Source: Dromaius novaehollandiae
Taxonomy: Eukaryota; Chordata; Aves; Casuariiformes; Dromaiidae
Assembly (NCBI RefSeq): GCF_036370855.1
Contig: NC_088130.1
Location: forward strand, 64,828,941 to 64,892,940
DNA length: 64,000 nt
Direction: 5' to 3'
Shown in pieces: positions 27,166 to 36,456 of the stretch (positions within the stretch are counted from its first letter, which is position 1; every line of letters starts with the position of its first letter). The notes under the pieces were generated by a model. The model had not been told where the DNA came from, ran no database searches, and worked only from the letters and a program-made list of their open reading frames with translations. A program made the position numbers and the translations under genes.

Positions 27166-28102
27166 TAGTAACCACAAAGTAAATGCATGTCATACTGGAG
27201 AAATCTAAAGTTCCCTGTCAATGCTTTACCAAGGCAGAAGGCTATTGTCTCCGTCTCTGTCTGACTGAAATCAGTGGGACAGTTGATGCAGGAATACCCT
27301 TATGGATTTAGTCTTGTAGGGTTGTCCAACTCACAGCTAAGAACTTCTCAGCCCTGTTTCAGAGCCTTTTGCCATATTGGTTGTGTTATCTTTAGCAGAT
27401 AATTTTACGTAGTAGAAGCCGATAGGTAGAGGAAAATGGTCGGTGCTCATTCACCTCAAATCTCTAGTATATAAATTTGGGAAAATTTACTTTTGGTAGA
27501 CTTTAGCATGGTCCCCTGAACCAAACATCTCTGCTACATGTGTTTGGAAGCTCTCTGAAGGGAAAAAGTGTTAGGTACCTTCCGGACAACCTTCCGCTGG
27601 TGTGTCCCCACTGGGCTTTCTCATGCATTTGGAGCGGATTCTACTTCTGTGTGCTGCAAAAGAAATCTAGCTGACACACAACCAAACTACTCTGATAGTG
27701 GAACAAATATACACTAAATGGAGACCACCAGGGAATTTGTCTCAAAATCATGCTACAGCTCCAAATCAAATCACTGCAGCCACTGTAAAACAAATAATAG
27801 GTAATTGTGTTTTCTTTTTTTTACTGGAATATCGGAAAGGGCCGTGTTGCCACTAGAGATAGGCCCAGAAAAAACAGCAGATGCTCTCTACTTTGGGATC
27901 CTCAGTAGTCCCATTTCAAGACCATAATCTGTCGACTCAGTCCCATAATACCATGGTGCAAAGAAGTTTATGTGTTTTCAGTCTTTAGCAGCTTGGTTTT
28001 CTAAGCTTGTTGCTTAACAATCAAAATCAAATCCAAGCATTATTCCTGTGCTGTTGTAACATAAGTATTATATTTACCTTTTCTTTTTTCTGAAAGTGTT
28101 TT

Positions 28103-28170
28103 AATAGGAAATACCTATTAATAGAAAATACCTATTAATAGGAAATTAATAGGTATTAATAGGAAATAAC
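28103..28170. repeat. Tandem palindromic AT array
   Basis: Four tandem units: two of 17 bp (28103-28119, 28120-28136), one of 21 bp (28137-28157) and a partial one (28158-28170). Each starts AATAG and most close with CCTATT or GGTATT, so units are themselves hairpin-like. The array contains a perfect 12-bp palindrome, 'cctattaatagg' (28131-28142). It also holds a perfect 13-bp inverted repeat, 'aatacctattaat' at 28127-28139 against 28145-28157, with a 5-base loop. Confidence 0.9.
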
Positions 28171-30591
28171 TGTTCAAAGAAATTAAGTGGATCATTAATG
28201 GGATCAGTATCAGATTACATTAAATTGTGATGGTCTAAAACACAGGTTAAATTCCTCTGCCAAAGTAATCAGGTTGGAATAACAAAAGTTTGGGGAAAAT
28301 AACATTTAAAATATTTATAAGTGGTTTTTTTTCCCCCAAAGCTATTTCCATAAATTCTTCTAAAATAGGACATATATCTTCAGTCAGCTGATGGAACAAC
28401 AATTTGGAACTATTTAGTAATGATGACTTAAAGCTTTTGTAATAGAAGACAATGCAAATAAATAGTTCTGGTGAGGTGATCACAAAGTAGTCAGATCTCC
28501 TAGGGAAAGCTGGCTGCTAGATGCAATCCCGTTTCATCTCTTCCGAGATGAATTCTTTGTGGAGGCTTTCTCACTGGGTGAAGAGAGAAGGCTACCTTGT
28601 CAAGGGGCTCTGGAGGTTAGGACTAGAGCTTTAGAGAGGTGAATGATGGAAAGAATGGCATTCTTTTTAAGATAATAGGGGTGATATTTGAAGGACTGAG
28701 CTGCTCAGTTTTGATTCAGATTGGCCTTGTCCTCTTGGGTAGATAATTTAGGTTTACCTAATGGAGACAACCAAGTCAGACTATGGGAATCTGAGTTGGA
28801 CTGGGGGGAATAGAATATGCTCCACACTTTATAATCACATATAGAATGTATGCTGATAAAATTCAAAAGTTTTTTTTGAGTGTTTTGAGACCAAAAATAC
28901 ATTGGAATTAGTCATTAGCTTCTGAATTTCTATCTCAGAAAAAAATCCATAAAATTTTAAAATTGCTGAAAAACACTGAGAGAACAGCCATGAAAATAAA
29001 GCAGATATGGCGATAATATATTACTCTTGTTGGTAAATACCCGTTTAATTTTCATATGTGTATCAAAGGTCTTGTATCTGTTATATTAGCTGAAATATTG
29101 ACCCTATACCTTTCTGACAAAGAGCTTTCACTTCTTGTGGAGTATTATGTGTGCTGCAGCTGATGTGGCAGAAAAGGATAAGTTGATTCTTGAATTTTTC
29201 TCCATGACCTAAAACCTAAAAAATTAATGTGTATTGACTTCAGTACTGGACTGTGTTGAATATTCAGAATACTTGAACTCATGTATTTGTTACCTCCAAA
29301 AGTGGAGCAAAAGAAAATAATCCTTGTGAAATCTATGTTTTAAAAAGAAGCATGGTTCTCATGTTCTTACATATTGTAAATGGCTGAAACTACATGCTTA
29401 TCCTTGCCTGATGGGCCATCCAGAGGAAGGACAGGTGGTGGATTTCAGCACATGAAAGCTTTCTTCCAGCTTTTACCTTTTTCTAGATAACACATACACC
29501 TAAGTTATAAGTCCAAACAAATGAATTTTTTAAAGTACAGTTTCCTTATTTTTTCTTCATTAAAAGAAAGGCCATATTCAGAAATATTTTAAATATTATT
29601 ATGAGACTAATTTTGATGATACCTCAATAATTCCCCAAAATAAATAGAAAACTTTTATTGCTTTAATCAGTGAATCCTTCTGCGTTGAAAAAGACTCTTA
29701 TTCCAAAGCCACAATTACATACATCTAAATCAGCAATCTTGTTCCAAGTCCTTAGGGAGATTCTGCATTATGGTGCAAAAACAGAGGGTAGTAATTAAAA
29801 ACAACAACAGTAATGTATTGATAGTGCTGAGACTCAAGGAGATACCATTAAAATCACTTGCTAGGAGCTATTCTTTTTTAGTCTAAGCCAAGATTCCATT
29901 ATTACCGGTTAGACCTCTTCTAGGAAAAACTGCCTGGAGATCAGCAGCACCACATATGTGGATATTTGCTTCTCTCACCTGCTGGGTCAAGACCATGTCA
30001 GCTAGAACACCCACAGGGTCTTACTGGAAGGAAACCATCTCTTCGTTAAATGCAAGCAAAGGTAAAGACTACAACATATTCATTTTATCTACTATCAACC
30101 TCATAATTCGATTTCATCATGTGTTGTATTAATGCAGTGGTTTGGTCATTCTGAGTCTATTGATTTACTGATTTAATTTTAATTGTGACCTCAATTTTAC
30201 CATTGCATTGTTCAGTCTTTAATTATCCTAGTAAAACTGTAGTATATTAGCTCACTAATAGGCACTCTTAAGTGAACATTTGCCTGCTCATCCTTTTAAA
30301 TAAATCCATTGAAATATACAGAACTGTTTTATTCCGTCTGCCCGCAATGTGGGTCACGCATTCTGAAGATACAATTAACCTCAAGTGAGAAATTTGCAAG
30401 CCACTAAGTTATTGCATTGAAAAGTAAAGCCAAGGTCTTTTCACCTTATTATATAAGACACTGCAAAGCCTTCAGTTTCTTGCTGGAGAGAGAATTCCAG
30501 AGCACAGATGGAAAGATAGGATGACATGAACAGAAATGCTGAAGTTCGGGGTTTTCTTTTTACCTTGTTTTCCATTATGATATCACTCGGG

Positions 30592-30596
30592 GAATA
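30592..30596. repeat. Left target-site duplication of the solo LTR
   Basis: 'gaata' directly abuts the LTR's terminal TGT and is repeated exactly at 31566-31570 on the other side. Confidence 0.85.
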
Positions 30597-30687
30597 TGTC
30601 CCGATCCAGTATCGGGAGGGTTTCGTTACGATCCCAAGGACGAGATTAAGACGCTAAAACCGGTCAAATATCGTACAACTTTTTACC

Positions 30688-30693
30688 TTTATT
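30688..30693 (-). terminator. LTR polyadenylation signal (AATAAA)
   Basis: TTTATT on the plus strand is AATAAA in LTR sense, about 95 bases before the U5 end. It would define the R/U5 boundary shortly downstream, near 30665-30675. Confidence 0.7.
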
Positions 30694-30721
30694 TTCCACG
30701 AAGTGGAGAGAAAAGGCGTGT

Positions 30722-30745
30722 GGGGGGGCGGGGGGAGGCGAAGGG
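30722..30745 (+). other. Putative G-quadruplex in the LTR
   Basis: G7, C, G6, then a 7-base spacer and GGG give four G-triplets with loops of 1, 4 and 7, which fits the standard G3+N1-7 pattern. The Gs are on the plus strand, so the LTR's own transcript would be C-rich here. Confidence 0.55.
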
Positions 30746-30955
30746 AAAAAGGGAACAAGGGTAAGGGGAAAAGACAGAGAAAAGTTGGAAAAGGAGAGAG
30801 GAAGCTAGCTACCACCACTCCGAGGCCGATGATGTTCCGCTGACTCCGCTCGAATCACAGCTCAAGCTGGATGCCTCCGACGAGGGACGAGGAGCGAGGG
30901 CCGAGAGAGGGAGTGAGAAAGAGATGGGGGGGCCGAACAAAGAAATCCCTCGGCA

Positions 30956-30961
30956 ATTATA
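30956..30961 (-). promoter_or_regulatory. LTR TATA-like box
   Basis: In LTR sense this reads TATAAT within 'gctataattgcc'. It lies about 265 bases before the AATAAA and about 85 after a CCAAT motif, the spacing expected of a U3 promoter. Confidence 0.5.
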
Positions 30962-31044
30962 GCTTTTTCAAATTAAGTTTTCCCACCCCTCACGTGGTAG
31001 TTCAGACCAATAGTAATATTTGGGTCTGGGGTCTCCTGCTCCTT

Positions 31045-31049
31045 ATTGG
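31045..31049 (-). promoter_or_regulatory. LTR CCAAT box
   Basis: ATTGG on the plus strand is CCAAT in LTR sense, about 85 bases upstream of the TATA-like box. The position is typical of retroviral U3 promoters. Confidence 0.45.
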
Positions 31050-31565
31050 GTCTCATCACTGTCCCTAGGTAGGCCGTTTACTGTTGCCGTTTTTGCTGGC
31101 AGGTGTGTCTCCATTCTTAGGTCCAGCCATTAGCTCTCAAGGTCCTGACAAAGAAGGTGATAACTCCAGCAATTAGCACTGTTCAGCAGTGCATAGGAAT
31201 GCAAATTGCTGGTAACGCCCTTATCATTCCCGCCTGCAGCAGCTCTGGGCCCTTTCTCACTGTACTAGGGAGTGCGGCCTAAGGCTTCAGCAAATTTAGC
31301 TACTCATGCCAAGCAGGTTTTATAGAAGTTGTGCTAAAAACGGACAATAATTTACAGTCCAGATCCCAAAGTCTCTGCCCGATTGCAGTCTCGTTCAGTG
31401 CAGGCTCGGTGTGTCCCGGGTGGTCGCAGGGAGACCTTTTCAGGGGTCGCAGCAGCTCAGTCCTGTTTCCGCTGGGAACAGATGGCTTGTTCGGGGTTAT
31501 GGTTCGCTTGCATCTTATGTACCAAGAAATGTTCAAGGCAAAAGTTCACTCATCTGTCCGCCACA

Positions 31566-31570
31566 GAATA
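31566..31570. repeat. Right target-site duplication of the solo LTR
   Basis: 'gaata' directly follows the LTR's terminal ACA and is identical to 30592-30596. Confidence 0.85.
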
Positions 31571-31885
31571 CAGTACCACGGAGGGCCCATCTGGTGGCAC
31601 TGTTACCTGAAGGCTTTATTTCGCAAACAGAAGGACAAGAAAAAGGGAAGGAAAAGGACAATTTGCTTTAATGGAGCTATTCATATTGCAGTGGTCAAGC
31701 AAAATGGTCATTTTATGTGCCTGTAATATTACAGTCTTTTCAGTTTCATTCTCAGGATTCCTGCGGGGGCGGGGGAGATCAGATTTTTTGCTTCTTTTCT
31801 TTTTTTTTCAGTTACAACAAATACCAGAGAATAGAAAAATGTCTCTTGTTAAATAAATGCCCAAATGTGCAATCATTTACAGATA

Positions 31886-31912
31886 TGTGTGTGTGTGTGT
31901 GTGTGTGTGTGT
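31886..31912. repeat. TG dinucleotide microsatellite
   Basis: About 13 uninterrupted TG units, likely polymorphic in length. Confidence 0.95.
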
Positions 31913-34103
31913 CTATTTTTTTCCCCCTTTAGTGTCAGAAAATTAGTAATACTGAGCCTGGTAAAATTACTAACATTCATAAATAGAAATTCAGGAATTA
32001 GCAATGCAGGTATACAGAGTGCATGGGTATGTGCAGGAAAACTTTTATTTATTAGTGCTTATTTTATACTTTAAATCTATTCCATATGCTCCTAGTTGAA
32101 ATTGCTTATAAAGACACCCTTGCTGTTTCATACTTCATGTGTTAATGAAGAGTTAATATATCCCATTTTCTTGGGCTAAATACACCCCTTTGAAGTCACT
32201 AAGATTACTGAATTTTTAGTGGCGGAAGCTGGGTTTCAGTTTTTGTGTCCCATTAAAGGCATCATGGGGATGAATGGTGTCTGTTAGCTCCAAGGATTGT
32301 GTGGGCACAGTGAGAGACTCTTTCCCCATCCCAGTTAATTTTCCTGAGATCCGGCAAGTGCTGCCCAAAATCATCAGGAAAAAAGGATCCTTCTGCGGGT
32401 CAGATTTAGCCTAGAAGATATCAACTAAACCACCAAGACATAGAGAGTAAAGGTCAGCTCTGCAGAGCAACTGAGAATAGGGGCCACTGATGGTGACAGG
32501 TGTCTGGAGCCATTATAGATGTTGTAGGATCTCCAAGACATCTCCTCTATACTGGCAGATGTGACACAGGAACTCTGGAACACCCACGTCCCATTGGAGA
32601 GCATGTGGGCACCACGTGGGAAACCCTATGGGATTCAAAATGGCACTAGACCTTTTATAGGGATCTGAATCTCCCCCTGAGTGTTATAAGACCTTCATAA
32701 ACTCAGGACACCACAGTCACCTAGGTAAGGAATGCCAAAGGGTTGCATTCAATACAAGGGGCCAGGGTGCAGTGAAGGGGAGATGTTTAAAATCCTGCCT
32801 GTTCACATCAGAGTCTTGAGTTAGAGCTCCTTCCACCTTCCTTTCCTGGGTGCCTTGTCCCGTTATTTGTTTGATACTGGCTTTGGCATTCTTAGGAACC
32901 TTGCATCAGCTAATTTACCTCGTTAAAATGGTAGACAGTACCTCGGGGGAAGGAATAGTAGGTATTTTTCTGCTATTTTAATTAATGAAATTGGTTCAGC
33001 ACCGGGTGTTGCACAAGCCCTCGAGGGAGGGTTAGGAATTTATGGCCGTGAGAGAGGGACAAGAAAGAAGGACTGAGACCTCTTCTTCTGGCAGCAGAAA
33101 CCCATTATGGTGTTTTACCTGCACTGGAAACGGTACCCTGCCGTTGGAGGGCTTTGGCAATGTGTTCACTAGGCATGCTGCCTGTTTTCAGGCCCAAAGC
33201 CAGCAGCTCTCCCCCAAATATGATGTGGGAGGAAATTTGGCACTCAGCATTGTGTATTTCACCTGTGGAGCCTGGTACCTAAGTCTGTGGTGCTGAGTGA
33301 CTTATGTGGCTCTTGGAAATGAGACTTAGCCAATCTAAATAGAAAAGTATTCCACACCTAGAAATGAGAGATACCTTCAGGCATTTTTCAAACCAACAGC
33401 AAACTGGGGACCTAACTTCAAATGAACACTCGTGAAAATCCTGCTATAGTCTCCAACTTCTTTTTCAAAAAGTTACGTGATAGATCAGCCCAGGACTACC
33501 CTTCTACCCCTCTTAAGCCATGAGCTAAAATACTTAACTTAGTAGGGACAGATTTTGATTGTAGTTGCTGTGGAAGTTTCACTGAGTTTAAGTCACCTTC
33601 TTAATCAAGCCATTAACTTTTAACGAAACAGTAGAGAAGAGTACAATACAGCAGCAATAAAAATAATTAGGCCTGGTAATGCGTCTTTGTTGCTGTCTGG
33701 GCATTTCCACAGGAAATTTGAGTTTGACATATACCGTTATTGTCATACTGCGTTAATATTCAGACTAATGGTTGCACAATGAATCTATTTTTCCAGTATA
33801 ATGTGAGACAAATCTACACAAGACAAGAATATTTATGTGTCCAAAATGCAGACTTTTAACCTGATACAGTTAGAAAGGAAGTTTGTAATTGAAAATTAAT
33901 TCATACTGGAAAGTGCAGTCAATAGACAATTACTAAGATACAGCTTGAGTTCATTGCTTGAGGAATTTTGCACAAGATTTATAACAACTAAAAGCAATTA
34001 CCTTTACAAGTAAAGAATATTCTAAAAAGATGAAACTTAATTACTGTAGAACCCTTAAAACATTCTTTATCTTGTATAAATAATCATCAACAAGTCAGTA
34101 ACT

Positions 34104-34119
34104 AAAAAAAAAAAAAAAA
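34104..34119. repeat. Poly-A run (16)
   Basis: Sixteen As. No retroposed sequence is recognisable upstream. Confidence 0.9.
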
Positions 34120-35034
34120 GATGTGAAAGTCAGCGTGTTATCCACATCAAAACGATAATAGAAAAATCCCCACATAGTCCATGATTCTTCTTTTGTCAGT
34201 TTTACAAGTGTGGCACTCCTGTTTTACTCCAGATATGAGAGACAAAAATCAGATCTAATGTCTGTGAAATTTGAGGCAAGTAGGCCCAGGTAGGTGTCTG
34301 CATCTTTCATTGTGTATATCCACTCTTTATGTCCCACTGATAATCTCAGAAACATAAAAGCTGCATTTTTCCTTCAGATATTTCTGAAGGAGCTTTCATG
34401 AGTGCATGAATTTCCACTAGTAAGAGTGGCAATATCATTCTGGGTGTTGACCCAAGCCAAAATCAATGACCTGCTCAAAGCTCTGCCTCATAAGAAATTC
34501 CTAATGGCATCCAAGTGGGATTCTCAAACTGGGCACCATTCTTTATCCCCTCTTGCCACAGAACCTGGCCCAATAGGCATATTCAGTGAGACCACTCATT
34601 GAAATGACATCCTTGAGACAAGTGGAGACAAGATGCCTACTGTAACGAAGACTAAGTGCTAATTCCAGAAGTGAGGTCCTGAATGCATGGCATGGATGCA
34701 TTTAAAAGAAGTCAAAGATAAAGGGTCTGTTAAGACGCAAAGCAAAGCAGTTACACACAAGAGGGAGTCTGGACACCAAATTAATAGTGAAGAAGTATTG
34801 ATAATATGAAGACCACCTTAGTGGTCATAGTGGGAGACCCAGGACATTGGCCAGGTTGGATTAGTACTGAAGAACGGAAAGGGGAAATCCTCTTTCTTCA
34901 GATTTTTGGCTGGTTTGTTGTCCGCATACCTAGAATCCAACTCCTGCGGGATTTGTTTCCAGAAACAGGTCTTCCCTAGGCTCTACTGTTGGGGACCACT
35001 GCGTTTTGAATTGGAATTTTGGAAGGAGAATGGG

Positions 35035-35081
35035 CTCCTTCCCCTCCCCCTTCCCCTTTCCCTTTTCTCCTCCCTTTCCTT
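35035..35081. repeat. Polypyrimidine tract
   Basis: Nearly pure C/T for about 46 bases, ending in 'tttccttacag'. It resembles a very strong splice acceptor on the plus strand (AG at 35084-35085). No matching donor with an open exon was found close by. Confidence 0.8.
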
Positions 35082-35492
35082 ACAGTATGGCTCACAGACA
35101 GAACAGATCTCAGTTCTGTGACCCAGGGTCCTGGAGCATTAGTGCTATTTCAGTCTCTCTTCTTCTCTGTCTGTGATACACAATAGTTTAGACTACCAAG
35201 GACAGAAATGCCCGACTTTAACTAGGGTGTAGGGTCAACATAACATGGAAGAGGCATATGTTGGTCCTTTATGATGCATAAGGTCAGATAAGATACTGTA
35301 ATGTTTCTTTTTTTTCCCTTTAATATCTGTGAAACTCAATTTGAGTGCTTTGGTCTTTTGGTGAATTAATGTGTTCATAATATTTGTGTCTTTGTCCCAA
35401 AATTGGGATGGGACATCAAAAGTCAGGAGGGGGAAAGTTATTTTCCCATTCTAATTTTAATGATAATAATTAACTTTTAGATATGTTTTCTG

Positions 35493-35518
35493 GTTTTTTT
35501 GTTTGTTTGTTTGTTTTT
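35493..35518. repeat. GTTT microsatellite in a T-rich run
   Basis: A T run followed by four GTTT units and a further T run. Confidence 0.9.
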
Positions 35519-35885
35519 AAGAAGACCTGTGTGTGAACAAGTGTTTCATGATTGATGCTTGAAATATGAAGATCTTCAGCCCAAAATCTGTGAATACATT
35601 GTGGTGCCTGCAGGGGAGTTTTGCCTCCACACACAAGTGCAGAGAAGAGAAACCATAGGCATTTCATTCCATTTTTCCCCTGGAGTGGAAGGGAGCTGCA
35701 AATTGGTTATGGAGAGTGAAAGTACGTGTGTGTGAGTGGAAATTTTCCTCTGATCTTCCCTCTTCAAATTACTCCTGAGATTAAAAGAGTAATTAAAAAA
35801 GAAATGCCACAGGAAGATTTATTGGCCAGTGTGTCTAGAGCTGCAGGTCTGTGCTGCTTTCGTTAGAGCTGCAGCAGCCTTTTGG

Positions 35886-36033
35886 TTTATATTAGTGCTG
35901 GGAGGGAATCTTTAACAACTGTACTGAACGTGCAGGTAGTGCTGAAGTGATGCAGGAGAGGGAGGAACGTGCTAAGGGCACGTGCAAGCGCCTGTGCTTA
36001 TCTGCACTGCACCACGTCGCTGGACTCAGGCGG
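35886..36033 (+). other. Candidate promoter and first exon (speculative)
   Basis: A TATA-like 'tttatatta' (35886-35894) precedes a locally CpG-containing segment with the E-box palindrome 'gcacgtgc'. A consensus donor, 'aggcgg|gtgagtttt', begins at 36034. An ATG at 35950 opens a frame of 28 codons (starting MQEREERAKG) that reaches the donor in phase 0. The phase does not match the candidate exon at 51145, so if it is transcribed this may be a non-coding first exon. Strong donor, weak promoter evidence. Confidence 0.2.
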
Positions 36034-36427
36034 GTGAGTTTTCTAGGGTTCCCTCCCCGAAGTGTGTTGTCTTTGTCTCTCCCATTCCTGGTCTTCCTGA
36101 GTAAGACTGATTGTAGTAGTAGTTGCCGTGAAGCCTCGTGTCGCAACCTTTTCCTAAGCTATAAACCTGAAAGCAAAACAGTGTTATGCAGTGATATAGA
36201 TTAACACAGGAAGTTATTCCATTTAACTGACCAGGTGAAACTGGGTATGGTTCAAGACAGACAGTGCCGCAGATGGAGGTCTGACAGTGAGGTTAGACCC
36301 CATGTGAAAGTGCGGAGCTGTTGTGTTGTGGTCTATCTGCTCCGTTTTCATACACGAGAGAGGAATCAGTACTTGATGGCAGAACAGATCTGGTCCTTCG
36401 TGGGTGACTTTGGCACAAAAGGCAAAA

Positions 36428-36456
36428 CGTATGCATGGGCATACGCATACGTATGC
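36428..36456. repeat. Overlapping palindromes (CGTATGC / GCATACG)
   Basis: 'cgtatgc' at 36428-36434 and its reverse complement at 36439-36445 form a 7-bp stem with a 4-base loop. The second arm shares its last base with a perfect 12-bp palindrome, 'gcatacgtatgc' (36445-36456). Confidence 0.9.

Larger units (their letters stand above)
9305..30591. other. Long non-coding stretch, no supported gene
   Basis: Open frames reach about 150 codons on the minus strand, but they lie over homopolymers or have no protein-like composition and no recognisable family. The stretch holds simple repeats (13.2, 22.1 and 22.6 kb), one splice-bounded candidate exon (15.7 kb), weak MIR-like pieces (26.9-27.2 kb) and a palindromic AT array (28.1 kb). 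The rest reads as intergenic or intronic DNA. Confidence 0.6.
30597..31565 (-). mobile_element. Solo LTR of an endogenous retrovirus, minus orientation
   Basis: This 969-bp block begins TGTCCCG and ends CCGCCACA on the plus strand, so in its own sense it runs TGTGGCGG...CGGGACA with the canonical TG...CA ends. A perfect 5-bp duplication (gaata) flanks it. Read on the minus strand it keeps a CCAAT box, a TATA-like box about 85 bases further on, a long R-like region, an AATAAA and a CpG-rich U5. Nothing retroviral (primer-binding site, gag, pol or env) follows either end, so the internal part has been lost by LTR-LTR recombination. Five-base duplications fit ERV-L-type or some class I elements; the family itself cannot be named from sequence alone. 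Many intact CpGs suggest a comparatively recent insertion. An open frame crossing its right end (31331-31726 plus) is not a gene. Confidence 0.85.

Noticed and set aside
29979..30023. Possible 45-bp minus-strand exon with good acceptor and donor
   Set aside because: All three frames contain stops and no neighbouring exon was found on the minus strand.
31331..31726. 131-codon plus-strand open frame with two overlapping frames
   Set aside because: Crosses the end of the solo LTR, antisense to its U3. CpG-rich LTR sequence has few stops.
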